From assembly GCA_964036665.1 (NCBI GenBank), contig OZ038528.1, forward strand, positions 20,695,245 to 20,759,244: DNA of 64,000 nucleotides, given 5' to 3'. The stretch comes from Gordius sp. MW1. Lineage: Eukaryota > Nematomorpha > Gordioida > Gordea > Gordiidae. The notes beneath the pieces were generated by a model. It had not been told where the DNA came from, did no database searches, and worked only from the letters and a program-made list of their open reading frames with translations. Positions 1 to 13,689 of the stretch are shown piece after piece; positions within the stretch are counted from its first letter, which is position 1; each line of letters opens with the position of its first letter. The translations under genes were made by a program, and so were the position numbers.

Positions 1-126
1 GGGTCGTTCGACTAAGTCTTGAGGTCGATTAGGAAAAAGAGACCAAAAAACGAATTGATAAGTTTATGTTTAGCCGCCTAAAACCAAAGGTCGGCTATAG
101 AAAACCAAAGTCTTTCTACAACACTA
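1..126. mobile_element. Truncated copy of the intron-1 inverted-repeat element
   Basis: The right half resembles 40834-41029: GACCAAAAAAC, AAAACCAAAGGTCG and the terminal TTTCTACAACACT. It is cut by the window edge, so its length and left terminus are unknown. Confidence 0.5.
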
Positions 127-132
127 ATACTT

Positions 133-282
133 AGCATGGGCGTAGCCCAGGGGAGGCAGGGAGGGGCGGCTGCCCCCCCCCCCTAAATTTATTATGGCTA
201 AAATTTCGAAAAAATGGTCATTTTGCTCCTACCCAAATCATAATTGCCCCTAACTAACTCCAATCCTGGCTACCCCCATGAG
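133..282 (+). mobile_element. MITE-like element, family I (TGGGCGTAGCC ends)
   Basis: A typical full copy: left end ATGGGCGTAGCCCAGG, a GGCAGGGAGGGGCGGCTGCC block followed by a C run, an AT-rich middle (TTATTATGGCTAAAATTTCG), a second C-rich block, and the right end TGGCTACCCCCATG, an inverted match to the left. About 150 bp, with no coding capacity. The short CA/TG-type terminal inverted repeats recall hAT-type non-autonomous elements; that assignment is inference. Confidence 0.75.
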
Positions 283-1107
283 ATCAAGTAACATAATCTA
301 CTTTCTCACAGCATTAAAATGGAGGGGGTGAAAGGTGGGGGGGGGGGGGGAAGGGGTGGGGGGAGGGGGGGGGTAAATGTTCCCTAGTCATTTATAAAGG
401 TGGAGCAGGGGAGGTTGGTTATAATGGGGAAAATGATGTTAGAGTGCATTTTAATTAATGAATAATTAATGAAGTTAAAATCGTGATGTTTAGCTTAACA
501 GCATTGAACACTCAGTGAGATTTTTATTGCATATGGCTTTGTTTTGTAGTCTTCATACGTTAATCACATTGTAATTTAGTTCTTCGGGTTTTAGCTAGGG
601 GAAGGGGGGGGGGGCATTTGCACCTCGTTTATTAACGTGGATAGGGCAAAATCCCTTCCGCCCCCCCCCCTATTTAAGCGCCATTTTGAATATTTATTCA
701 CGCGACCGAGACATTAGGAGTTCTAATGGACATGCTAGTTGACATGAATGCCTAAGTTAGTAACAAGCTATTGAATATGTAAATTAAGGTAATGCTCGTT
801 CGAGATCTTATAAATGGTTACGTGGTATATAATGTATATTTTTGCAGGAGGCTCTCTTAGCATTTGTAGGTCGATTGGGTTCAATGTGACCCCAGTATTT
901 ATGAAGGAGTTATAAGATGTTTAGCAAGAGGACAAATTTATTTGTCAAGTTTTTTAACACTTCCAATTTTGCTAGAATTCATTTTTGAATATTTTCAAAA
1001 AAAATTTAAAAACTCAATCAGGGATTTTAAAAGCATATTATTAGATTTGGACAAAATTTAATTTCTTATACCTACACTTTAAAGTGGTTCATTTAGTAAC
1101 TTCATCA

Positions 1108-1244
1108 CCGTAGCCGGGGGGAGGGGGGGAGGGGTGGCCTCCTTACCCCAATCTAGAATTTTAAAAAAATAAAATTTGTCAAAAAATTTTATAATCATCA
1201 TTTTATCCTTGTTTAAGCTAGATTCCTGGCTATGCCCATGTGTT
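1108..1244 (+). mobile_element. MITE-like element, family I, diverged copy
   Basis: Left end ACCGTAGCCGGGGGG, G-rich block, AAAATTTTATAATCATC middle, right end TCCTGGCTATGCCCATG. Confidence 0.6.
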
Positions 1245-4200
1245 ACGACTAAAATTAATTCAACTAAACATAAAAAGAGTTTTTCAAATTAAGTAGTTAA
1301 TGTGAAACGAATGAAATACATTTTAAAAGCCAAATTTTATGCATTTTTAGTTTGCAATACCAAAGATGTGACATACTTTCTAAGATAATGATTTATGATC
1401 CTATTATAAAACGTTTTTTACAGTTCATTTTCTAAAACAAATATTACGGCTACAATTTGGAACTTAAATATGCGAGTTTGTATAACAACCTAAATTAAAT
1501 ATTTCCTGGTTATGAAACTACAACATGTTCACATTCATTTATCAAAATAAGAAAAAAATTATAAGGGGTTCCTGAACAAGATTTACTGAAAAGAGGGGGG
1601 GGCAGAAGGGGTAATTTACCTACACCTAAAAAAACCTCCCCCCCTCCTCCTAAATTCAAAAATGAGGTTTATTAAAAAAGCTAAAAAAAAATTTAAAAAA
1701 AGTCATCTTTATTTGTATTTAATAATAAACGCTAGATTTCGAATAAGTATTATAGAATTTGACGTGGAAAAAGTGGAAGGTAAATAATGTAAAACTATTC
1801 CCTTTCAAAAGTTCAACTTGGACGCGCAAGGAAAAGTTATGATCAAAGTTTGCTTATTTATCGCGTTCCTAGGGGACTTAACAATAAGTTAAATATACAT
1901 ATAAACTTAATCCCGACATGAATATTCATAAGTAACTTCGTAATATCAATCAGAAAATTGTTTCTACCAAAATTATTACATAAATTGCTTTTGTGACAAA
2001 AATCAAACTTGTACCAAAAAAAGACCAAGGAAAAAACAACATTTTTTTGAATTAAAATAAAAATATTTTTATGATTAAATTCTGGTTAAAAAGTCTTAAA
2101 TGAAGCATGGGAAAATATTTTTATGGGTGTTATTAAAAAAGGACATAAAAAAATTGGTTAGACCAGTCTTGCTTTAATGCGATTTCGTGTGTTTTTTTCG
2201 TTGGTTTTTATATGTATAAAAAATCTCAAAGGGGGTAAAACTTTTTCTTAAAAATACGAAAATAAAATTAAAAGCGTCAAAATAAAGGGTAGAAAAGGGT
2301 AATTAAATTTTATTTCTTGTTTTAAATGAGGAATTCAAGGTTTGCAGTTGATATCAAAAATGCCGACAGGAAACCAAAGTTTAAGAAACCATTTATTAAG
2401 CTCAAAATGGTATACATTTTATTACATTTTTTATTTAAATTTATAAATTTTTATAAATCGTAAATTTAATTATTCCTATTTTGAGATTTAAAATATTAAC
2501 TCTTGATTGTTTTTCTTTTTGATAAAATATTAATTAATCATAGAACTACTCAAATCAATGGAAAAGATAGAGAAATAGTAGATTAGGTTGCTCCAATTAT
2601 TATCGGTAATAATGGAATACCTTAAGATTTTTAAATCGATAGACATACTACTAGGGTTATGAAGTGATATGAGGGGCACTTATGACCCCTTCCCTTTGAA
2701 TTACTTAAAATAACAAGTTTTTTTTTGTAATGCGACTTTTTTTACTATTTATATTTATATCAAAACCTATAAAACCTTGTAAATTTTTTTAAAATATGAT
2801 AACTAATAGTAAAATTAAGATAACAAATTTTATCTGATATATTATAGAATGTTTTTTAAGAATACAGTTTAATGAGATTAATAATTGTTAAATAATTAAA
2901 AAAAAAATTAAGTTTAAAATGCGTTTAAAGTGTACTATGATATTAAAGTTTGCCAACAAAAAGTTTGTAGAATTTTACCAACAATTTATATTACTTTATA
3001 AGATTTTTGGATTTAGGCCCTCTTTTATTCTCGCTCATTTTAATCAATTAACTGTTTTATGTTGATAGGTTAGCTAAGATTTGTAGTTGGGGTAATATTG
3101 ACCCCACTAAACGTTTATAATAATTAATCAACCATTGTAAAATTTAATATATTAACAATTTAAAGTTCTTTTATATATTTGATTTTAAAAAATCAATATC
3201 TCTCCTCGTAAACATTATTATAAGGTGTCCTAACTCAGAAAAGGATTAGGTTAGTAAAGGCTAAGGGGTTAACAGACAATTTCCGAAATATCCTCTTATC
3301 GATTTAAAATTATGATTGTTGAAATCGCGGACCAAATTAAAATCCTCTAATAACATACTCGCGAAAGCGTTTAAAAGTATAACTTAAAGGGAGGGGCATA
3401 AATTGAATTTATTTAAAAATGTCTGTCAATTTATTAAATAGTAAATAAGTTTTGAAATGGTGGGGCAGATGCCCCCCCTAGATAGGCCTATACAACTACT
3501 TTATGCATTGGGGTCAATATTTTGAATTAGCTTTTATGGAACAATGCTGGATTCAAACTATATAGGATTTTAAGATACGGATAACAATTCCCGATCCCGT
3601 CCCTCTATTTTTAACAATAGACATTCTAGTTCTTTAAAAAATGTTTTTTGTTGTAATAAAATAGTCTATACATAAGCTCTCTTATATATAAATTACCTAA
3701 ATACTTTAAAACAAGGGGGGGGGGGGGGCAATGGGGGGGTCAGATAAGGCTCCCACTTAAAGAAAACTTAATAACTTCAGCCCAGTGTATTAAAATTTAA
3801 TTTATCGACCGTTTAGTAGTTGCGATTTATAAGGCTTTTAATGACTTTCATATGTAATTCATTAAATGGGGTTCCTCCTCTATCTCACTGATCCATTTAT
3901 TTATATGAGCAGCAATTTAAAGTACCAGACTTTTCAAAAGTAGTTAGTTCTACTGTGTGTGGGCTAATAATAAAAAGCTGTGAAATTAACTCTTTACCTT
4001 TTGTTTCGTAAAAAATCTTTAACTTTTTTCGAAAATCACATTGATTTTTTTATTTACGATCCCTTGGGTGGTCAACCAAATGTTACCTAAAGCATTAAGC
4101 TAGTCGAACTTAGCATTTTCTAAGGAACTTTGAGCTATCCAGAAATTTATACTGAGTGCTGAATCTAATTTCACGTGTGATAAGTTATATATTTTGTTCG

Positions 4201-6567
4201 TAAAAACGCTATGCAGGTTTAATTCTAATGGAAAAAATATGGGATGCATCAGGCAGACAAGCAGTGTAGGGCTAAAGTGTTTTTTTCCCTAAGTTAGAAA
4301 TGCTAAATTTCTCTGATAAATACAGAAAAGAAGATTCTAAGCAAATCTTCCACCCGTCCGTCTCCCTGGTATTTTCAGCACGTATTAAGTACTTGATGGA
4401 ACACAATAAGTTATAAAACATTTGCTTGCATTATCCTCAGTAAGTCTAGCCGGGAACAGCCGTTTAAAATTCAACAAATTTCAAATTATTTAACTATTTT
4501 ATTTTAAAAATAATAAAAATTAAAATTATATTGAGATTAAAATTAGGAATTCTATCATAAAACAATGTTTACAGTTTAAAATATTATTTAATCAGTCAAC
4601 ATTTTAGTTTTTCTCTAGGAACACTAAAATTAAATGAGTTTTATCTAGGAACACTAAAATTAAAGGGCGTGCTAATAAAATTAATTTTTATAATTTTGCG
4701 TGCCCAGCTTAATGAAAAATTACAAAATTATCAAATTGTAAAAATATTAAAATTAAGTTTGCGATTAACAAAAAGTACGAATAAATTAAAATGTTTATAT
4801 ATAGTTAAAGTAATAATTTTGAAAAGAATATAAAGTAACCAAATAAATTTTTTAAAACTTTATTTTGCCTGTATTGTCTTTTTAATTTATTGCATGAATT
4901 GTTAAGAATTAAGCATTTATATTTATTTAAAAAATATTTATTATTAAATAGTTTGCTTTATATTAATAATGATGTAAATTAGGTTAGATATTATTCGAAT
5001 AACTAATGCGTTTGTCTTTGTTATAATTTATTTAATAATTTTCACCGCAAAAGATAGTTATTTTTGGTTAATTTTTTATAGCCAGAGTTTTCTAGAAAAG
5101 TAAAGAAAAACAATTGAACATAAAAAATGACCACACGGTTGTATTAACTAAACTTTTACTATTGTATATTTATTCCAAAATCGCCATACATTATTAAAAA
5201 CCACTTAAAGCGTGAAACATTACCAACTTAAATAAATGTAATATTATTCAAAACTTTTCGCTTTTAATTTAACCTGTATTCCGGTATCCCAAATCAAACT
5301 TTTAATATTCTTAAATCCATCCGGAATATGAGTTCAAGAATTTTTCGTGATAAATAAGCTCACTATATAATCAGTGTAATTTGTAAATAGGAGGGAAAAA
5401 GAAAATTTCTCTTTTGCGAAACGATAAGCAGGTCTGTCTGCTGCAGAAATCTGAGATTCCTTAGAATAATGCTCCCACTACAGGTTCAGTGCCGTAAAAA
5501 TTTTCCATTTTGACAATGCAATTTTTTGCACCTTTTGTGACACTTTTTAGGTGTTGAGAGAATGACAGAGGGGGGGGGGGGGGGTAGGAAGGAATTGTTA
5601 CATTGTGCATATTATGTTGTCTATAGGAATGGTGAAATAAATATAATAAACTCTACTCTGTCTTTGAGCTGTGCTGTGCACGGTTGCGTTTCTATTTTCC
5701 CTTTGGTATACCCCCTTACCTTTTTTCGCTTTGAAATGAAACACATGGCGATTAGGACTCTATATATTCGCTCATTATGTTTGGGGATATGCTTTTCCCC
5801 CGATTTTATATTAATTGTTTCAGGTTAACCGTAGATTTTTGGGGGCATAATGTGATTTTTTTCTAAATTATGGGCCAAAATCCTATATTTGTAGATAAGT
5901 ATCGATTAGTCTTGGAATATACCAACGAAGTGTTAGGGATGAAGTAGAGATGTAATCCAAAACAATGATTATAAATTTTATTTGTAATTATTATAAATAA
6001 AAATAAGCTAAATTTTTTAATGGTTTATAAAAAAATGGGGTAGAATCAATTTTGTAAAGCGAAATTAGAATAAAATTCAAATTTTTACATAGTTTTGTCA
6101 TTTAATCCATTAAAACCACTTTATTGACTGATTCGTCATGAAAAGACTTGGTTTTCCTATTTTTACTTTATTACTCTTTAAATTTTCGCTGACAGAAGGG
6201 GATTTTCAATCGATCAACCTATTTTTTAGCTCAAATTGTAGATGACCTTAATGAGTATCTTTCCATTTCTAATTATTCTTTTTTTATTAACTCTAAAATG
6301 AAAGTAAGCAGAGTGACACTCATTTAAATCTTGGCACCGCCCGTTCAATTGAATGTTTTTCAAAGCTTTGTAAGTTGGAAAGTTTAATACTTCCAATGGA
6401 TGACCTTAATTAAGCCAAATTAAGGTTAAGCAAAATGGTCTTCTTAGCTATTACATTTTGTCTTGACTGCCTTAAGTCAATATCTAGCTTGATTGGTTGT
6501 CGTTAAGTGTTTTAGAAATATTTCTTATTCAATTTTTTAATTTTAATTACGTAATATTTATTTTAAA

Positions 6568-6735
6568 TGAGCGTAGTCAGGATGAGGCTAAAAAGGGCAA
6601 ATGCCCCCCCCCCTTCTCCTGAACCCAGGCTTTATATATTTAACAAAATTAAGTCAATTCTGCCCCTCGCATAAATTTATTCATTTGCTACCCCCCCCCC
6701 CCCCAAGAATTCAAATCCTAACTAGGTCCATGAGA
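6568..6735 (+). mobile_element. MITE-like element, family I, diverged copy
   Basis: GAGCGTAGTCAGGATGAGG at the left and TCCTAACTAGGTCCATGAG at the right, with two C-rich blocks around an AT middle. Confidence 0.5.
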
Positions 6736-7546
6736 ATTTGTTTGTTCCCTTAAAGAGTGATATAATTAATATTATACAAACTTACTCAAAAACTTATTTT
6801 TAGTTAACTAATTTGAACCATTTAAGTATATATTTAAATATATTTATTTTTAATCTCTCCTTAAAAATTTATTATTAATTACAGAAGAATATTGAAAGCG
6901 CAAAAAAAATATAACCCTCCCCCCCTTGCCTTATATGTAAGCCCTGCCTATAGTATAATTTAAATATCGGATTAAAATTTAGGTCTTTATACTTTATATG
7001 CCTTCGCGTGCGTGTAAGACATGAGGGGAGGGAGGGGCTGGGGTAACTTAAGCCTTTAAGAGGGGCACGAGGGTTTTATTTACCCCCTCCTAATTAAAAT
7101 CGACCTGATTAGAGGGGGTGGGGGCGGATTTTAAAGGATTTTATTTTGAGAGATGAAAATAAATCAACGTAGAAAGAGTGTTGTTATGTGGTGTCTAAAT
7201 CGGTGTTGACTGGCGAGGTTGGTTGACAATTTTTACACTTTATACTTATGTCAACCTCGATTTTAGATGACATTTTTAACCATCTCCTCCCCTCTCTCAA
7301 ATTGAGTGCCGGAAATGTATACATCCTCGCGGGTAAAATGGTGTTTTTTTAAATTGAGAAATGTATGTTTAGAGAATGGGGAATTTTAAAATAACGGAAA
7401 TCAACTCCTTTTAGTGTATGTTAGGTTAATATGTCACTCACTATATGCAATTTTGCCGTTTATAGAGTTTTTAATGTTATAACCTTTCAGGATGTTATTT
7501 ATGATTGTAAGACTATTTCTACGGACGAATTAAAACAAAAATGCAT

Positions 7547-7707
7547 AGACGTAACCAGGGGGTGGCAGGGAGGGGCGGCTGCCCCCTCTAAATCTAAAAG
7601 ACCTTTAAAAGTTTAATAATATGTCTAAAATTCAAAAAATATTATTTTGCCCCTCCCTAAATCATTATTGCCCCCATCTGAATCTAATCCTGGCTATGCC
7701 CATGCAG
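7547..7707 (+). mobile_element. MITE-like element, family I
   Basis: CGTAACCAGGGGGTGGCAGG at the left, GGAGGGGCGGCTGCCCCCTC, then AATCCTGGCTATGCCCATGC at the right. A 61-codon frame running into it from 7431 is discounted as coding. Confidence 0.7.
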
Positions 7708-10700
7708 GAATGTCTTTTAATAAACAAAAAAATTAGTGGACTTTAATTTAAATTTATAAAGTATAAAAATTTTAAAGAAATATAATCACGTACATCTTAT
7801 TTTAAATAGAAAGATATATAAATTTTGACATTAAAACAGTTCATCGCACCTGTTTTTGAAATAAAAAATTTAGCCACCTGTAATAGCAATTTTCCTAGCA
7901 AATGATTCAATTAAGTTTATACCCTTTTATCCCCTGCAATTTGTCACTTGGCCTTTTTTGTCCAATATTTCATAAAATAATCTTATTCTTTAAAGACTAA
8001 GCAACCGAAGCAAAAAACTAGTTTATAAAAAATGTTTAAAAAAGAAAAACACTTAAATAAAAAATTACATATGATGAAGGGGTAAGTAGTGTCTTGAAAA
8101 ATTTTAACAATTTGTTGAACCCCTTCTACTTCGATGTTTAATACATTTTATATTTGTCGAGGGAAAAAACTGCCCCTTTAATTATAAAAAAGAAATGAGA
8201 GAAGTTTTTACAAATAATGTACATGTTGTTGTGTTTAATAAAAGGGGACAATTTTTTCCCTTATTTCCCTCCCCACAACAACACAAATAAAATGCCGCTT
8301 TTAATTATAAATGTCCAATTTCGCACGCGAATAATTATAAGGATAAGGAAGGGGGTAATATTTACCCCCATCCTTTAGAGAATTGTTAAAAAACCACAGG
8401 TGCGCTGAAGCTGGACAATTTAATCTTTGCTAGTATATTATGTAGGGGACAGGGTTTGGTTTTGGAAAAAAAGAACCGCTTTATAATATACAACAACTAA
8501 CATTATTAAAAGGTAGCGTCGGTTTTTAATTTATAATTATTATCAGCACAATTGATATGAAAAGTACAATTATAAACACCCATAGACATGTCATTTTATT
8601 GCTCTGTAAATGTACCAATTGCCAAAATTTACACTAAAATAATCAAATTTTAAAATACCATATTTAATATTCAATAAGTAATTTTATCACTTGTTTAAAA
8701 ACTTGTATGCAAAATATTATTTTTGAAGATTAAATATATAAGTTTAAAAAATTCATTTTTATATTTGCTAATCAACATTGGCTAAATAGAATAACTAGAG
8801 CCAATGTGAATAAAATAGTGGAAATTAAAACGGATTTAACATTTTGTTCACAAGTTGTAAATAAATATTAAACAATTTTAAAAAGTTATAATTTTAATAA
8901 GGCTAGGAGGTGTTAATCATTTATATCAGTTTGACTTTCAATAAAATTAAATAATAAAATTATTAGAAAAATATATATTGAAGAGTTAATATGCCATCCC
9001 GCTTCATAGAAACTACCGCACCTTGATAATATTGATAATACCAATAAAATTATCAATATTAAAATACAGTATTTTTATTGGTAAAAGCTATAATTTGCAC
9101 CAATTACAGCCAGCTCAATTATAAAATCCCATATCAATGTCTGGCAAAATAATGAGGGCAGAAATTGGCGGGGAACTTAATTAAGCGCGCGCAAAACCGA
9201 ACTCATTAAGGTTATAAGTCATCATACGTTATTTGGTAGCTGAGTTGCGAAAGGAAAAATCAATTACCGTGCGAAAGTTTGTATTAATGCATTATTTTCA
9301 CACGATCTATATTTATTATCATGGGTTGCTTGACACTAATGAGAGGTGATAGGTCTCTAAAGGTTTGAAATTAAGGTCTTTGAAGTATTTTGGATGATTT
9401 AAGATCGAAAAATATCTACTTTCTCCTGTAATAACAATAAATTACTACATAGTAAGGACGAAAATGATTTTAAGATTTTAGAAAATGTAATTGCTATGAA
9501 AAGTAATACTCTTAATTACTTTCGTAAATTATGTGCTGCACTTGTGTCGATTCAATTTTCTGCATCCTTGATCAAAGAAAATTTAATGAGAGGAAAGAAA
9601 GTAATAATGATATTTTATAAATGAACTAAAAGTTTTCTCTAAAAAATAGCCAGTAAAAAACATAAAAAGAAATAAATCCTAAAAAAGTTTAGTCGTAAAA
9701 AATGATTTATAAATTCTTATTTACATTATTATGACTAAAAAGACTAATTTTGAAACGCAATATTTGAAAAATCATTTTTTGTCAAAATTTAATTAATAAA
9801 AAAGGTTACTGTCAAGAAATTGATATTCTCTCTACGTAGGCGATCAATACAAAAGCAAAACATTTTAATTAAAAATTTATTAAATCTAGCAAACTCATAA
9901 CTGAATGACCTCGTTAAATAATTGCCTTTAATTGAGAAATTAGTTCCTTGTTTCTAAAACTTTGACTTAATTAAGCTTAATTGCTATTTCATTAAATATT
10001 AAAGATTTTTGGATCCTCTGGTATGTATGCCCATGAGATTGATCTCCATAATAATAATTTGCTAATTAAAAAAAATCAATTTATTTTTTCTTATAAATAA
10101 TTTTTAATTATTTTACAAACCGAAACATATATTCTATATGCTAACTTTCATAGATTTTCGCCTATTTTATAGCAATAATTCTAATAGAAGAGGCTAAGAC
10201 TGATTTCTTATAGCAATGTTTGTTAATTGCTCACACTTACATAATTAATTTATGCATGATAATAACAATAATAGTTGTTTTAAGATATAATTAACACTTT
10301 ATTCAGTGATTAATATCTCAGAGGATACATATCATCTAATCTAATACAAGGATAGCCCGTTTGATGCAATATTATAATGATAAAAGAGTGGACATCCAAA
10401 ATAGACACATTTACACAGTTATATTATAGGATATAAAAGTTCATTAAACCATAATACATATATATAACCTATACATTATATTTATATATAAATATATGAG
10501 GTTGAATATATATATAGAGAGGAAAATATATAAGATAGCTCACCTCTAGACTGTTTAACTTATTTATAAAGCTTTTATATATAGGATTTATTAAAAGATG
10601 ACGCTGGGGAATTGGGAATTGGCTAAATTAAGTCCATATTACCCCTCAGTCACTCACTCTCGATATGTAATATTATTAAACTCTTTTACATATTTATATC

Positions 10701-10749
10701 TCGTATTATATATAACTAAATTTATCCAGATTTATTAGACATTGTAGCA

Positions 10750-10885
10750 TAAGCGTAGCCAGCATTGGGATTAGAGGGGGGCAATAATGATATAGGGAGG
10801 GGCAAAATGATCATTTTTAGAAATATTAGCCATAATTTTAATAAAATTCAACAAATTTTTGGATTTAGAGGGGTAAAGGCAAATA
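10750..10885 (-). mobile_element. MITE-like element, family I, reverse copy
   Basis: TAAGCGTAGCCAGCATTGGG, GGGGGGCAATAATGATATAG, GCAAAATGATCATTTTTAG and an AATTTTTGGATTTAGAGGGG end. It is the family I middle in reverse; the right terminus is lost. Confidence 0.65.
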
Positions 10886-11888
10886 TAATTCACTTTTTAA
10901 AAAAATGACGATAATATACAATTTATGTATTATATTTTATAAAATATTATAGTAAAATTATATTTTTTATAGTTTCGAAAAACCTAGGTAAGATTAGGGG
11001 TGATGCAAATACTAAAATATTTATGTAACATAAAATATATAAATTATTTAGATTCTCAATCTTTGTTAATATACAACATCAATACCGAATTTTTAATCTT
11101 TATTTCACTCCATCATTAAAAAGGTTTTAATTAAATAATATATGCCATAGAAATCAAGGATTCCATTTTGGAGGCAGAAATGTCTTAAAATTATAAATAA
11201 TTAATGTTAAAACGAGTCATTAAATAAGCTCATATTACCTCATTCATAATAAGACCCATTCCTTCCCATTCAATTGTCATGCCCAAAACATAAAAAAAAA
11301 TTTTTTTAGTTTAGTTGAGAGAAGACATTATAAATGTCTACAATCTTCGTTTTATTTTATTTTTCATAAGGGAGATAGAGTATCAAATTTTATTTAAAAA
11401 TCGATATAGGTTACGAATGCCCTAACCTTATTATAGCCCGTCTAAGTAGAATAATAAAAATAGTGGAATATTAATATTAAAAATGCTTAATTTTACTAGT
11501 TTTATCGTCTTTGGTATTGTATATAGTTAATAGATTGTTTTGCTTTTTTTATTCGAATAATAAAGTAATTTTGTCGTAACTTAACATTAGTGTAGCCAAT
11601 GGCAGAAAGGAATAGACTGCTTATTATTTTTTACCTATAAATAATTTCGATTATAATTAATTAAATCTACACCGTAGAGTAGGACTGGGACCCGACCCCC
11701 CCCCCCCCCCCCCATTGACAAAAAAAATGAATTTTTTTTGAAATTATAGGGAAAAAATATAAATAGGAGTCTTGTTTGTGTTGCCCATATAGAAATAATA
11801 TATTATCTTAATTAATTTGATATTTAATTTTAGATGAAATTTACTAATTATAACATTATCTATACAAAAAATTTATGTCCCGAGTGCG

Positions 11889-13680
11889 TTTTCTTCTTCT
11901 TCTTTATCAGTTATTTGGTCCCACATTCGTGGGGTTTGTTTTGATAAGTTTCTTCCATCTTGACCGGGTGAGTGCCATGTCTTGAGTAATCTCTTTAGTT
12001 TTCATAACTTTATCGACTTGCCCTTTCCACGTGACACGGGGTCGTCCTCTTCCTCTCTTTCCCGGTACCTCCATGTCCAATACTTTTCAATTTACGTCAT
12101 CCGTGTCCCTTCTTATATGCCCATACCACCTTAGCCGATTTTCGTTAATCATGTCCGCCATAAGTTAAATACCTATTTTTGTCATAGTCATTCGTCATAT
12201 GGTCGAGCTTAGTATACCCCAAGACCGTATCATTCTCAGCGCTGTGGCTTGTAATAGCTTTCCTTCCTTAATGCCCATGTTTCACTTCCATAGAGTAACA
12301 CCGGTTCTTACGATGGATTTGTAAGCTTTGCTCTTCAACCATATTGCCATTTTCTTGTCGCACATTACACCGGATATATTTTGCCATTTAAGCCATCCCT
12401 TTTGAATCCGGGCATTGATTTCTGTTGTTCAACCTCCCTCTTGATGTAGCATCGAGCCGAGGTATGTAAACCTGTCTACTTTGGGTACTTTAGATGGTCA
12501 TCCAGCGATGGGGTGCTGTACCGTTCATTTCCATGTATACCGTTTTTCGATCGTTGTCCTTTAAACCATATCCAGCTAAGCGCTTTGACCACTTTTCGGC
12601 TCTTCGAATACTTTCTCCCTTGTTTCCTCGCATAGTGCTATATCATTGGCATAGAGCATAGCATACACCATGGCGATGGCTTTTGAATGTTCCTCGTTAT
12701 CGTGTCTATAATTATATTAAACAAAAAGGGACTTAAAGCAGATCCTTGATGTAATCCAATTTTAACCCGAAAAGATTTAGAGTCTCTAACTGTCGTCCTA
12801 ACGCAAGAGTGCCGTATATGCGTCAGGGATATTTTGTTTTTTCAGGCACACCATATTAAATCGCGGGGGACCGTGTCATAAGCTTTCTCCAATTCGATTA
12901 TATGTAGGTTTTTCCTCTTTTCACCATACTTATCCAAATTTGTCTTTGTGGGAAGATTGGGTCGATTGTTGATTTGCCGGCCACAAATCCGAATTGATTA
13001 GTCGATATTTCCACCTCGTTTTTCAGCCTTGTTACTAAGATCCTTTCCATAAGCTTCAAGGAGTGGCAAGTTAGCTTAATACCTCTGTAATTGCCACAGT
13101 CTTGAGGGTCTCCTTTGCCTTTAAATAAGGGTATAATCGTGCTTGCTCTCCATTGATTAGGAATTCGCTCTTCTACCAATATCTTGTTAAGAAGGTTCGT
13201 CATGGTGGTGACTCCTTCTTCACGACATCCGAGCAATGCTTCCATAGGTATTCCATCTGGGCCATTTGCTTTTCCTTTTTGCATCTTGTTCATCTGTGTC
13301 CTAACTTCATCCTCTTGAAAGAGTTTGACCATACTTATATTTGGCTCAATTTTGGGAAGGGAATCCTTGTCATTTGCAATATTCATAAGTTTCTTAAAAT
13401 ATCCTTTCCATCTTTCCATCACTTCTTTCGGCTTGAATAAGGCTTGACCCTTCTCGTTTTTGACTATTTTAAGAACTCCGACATCGCGACTTTTCTTCTC
13501 CCTTATCTTGGCCACTTTGTACATAAGCCTCGCCCCCTTTATGATCCAGTTTGTTTGCCATCTCGGTGTAGGCGACATTCTTCGCTTTTGCAACGGCCTT
13601 TTTTGCGGCCCTCTTTGCGTCCCATTCTTGATAATCCTCCGACTTTTTTCATTTATGAAGAAATTTAATTCTCAATTATT
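11889..13680 (-). pseudogene. RTE-like non-LTR retrotransposon relic (reverse transcriptase and C-terminal domain)
   Basis: Read on the minus strand, 13593-12898 is an open reverse-transcriptase segment. It has KANGPDGIPMEAL, WRASTIIPLFKGKGDPQDC, NYRGIKLTCHSLKLMERIL and NQFGFVAGKSTIDPIF. Below 12898 the same protein continues across stops and frameshifts: IELEKAYDTVPR, HQGSALSPFLFN, YANDIAL (the catalytic YADD box, mutated), YLGSMLHQEGG, LLYGSETWALRK, RWYGHIRRDTDD, and a basic tail GRGRPRVTWKGQVDK. It ends in a GAA microsatellite, as RTE-type elements often do. The upstream side is 5'-truncated, with a frameshift near 13560-13590. Not active. The clade assignment rests on the tail motifs and is tentative. 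Confidence 0.9.
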
Positions 13681-13689
13681 TCTCTAAAA

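Larger units (their letters stand above)
283..11888. other. Gene-free AT-rich stretch apart from listed repeats
   Basis: Outside the listed elements I see no supported gene on either strand. It holds homopolymer C/G runs (for example 3714-3730), a 21-nt tandem duplication TCTAGGAACACTAAAATTAAA (4613-4670), and AT microsatellites near 10440-10520. A 41-codon frame at 9497-9622 is protein-like (LCAALVSIQFSASLIKENLM) but too short to call. Confidence 0.5.

Noticed and set aside
5562-5828. 88-codon plus-strand frame
   Set aside because: It begins in a G run, has no recognisable domain and no splice partners; consistent with chance.
7489-7555. Possible exon after TTTCAG reading DVIYDCKTISTDELKQKCID
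   Set aside because: The supposed donor lies in the end of a MITE and no partner exon was found.
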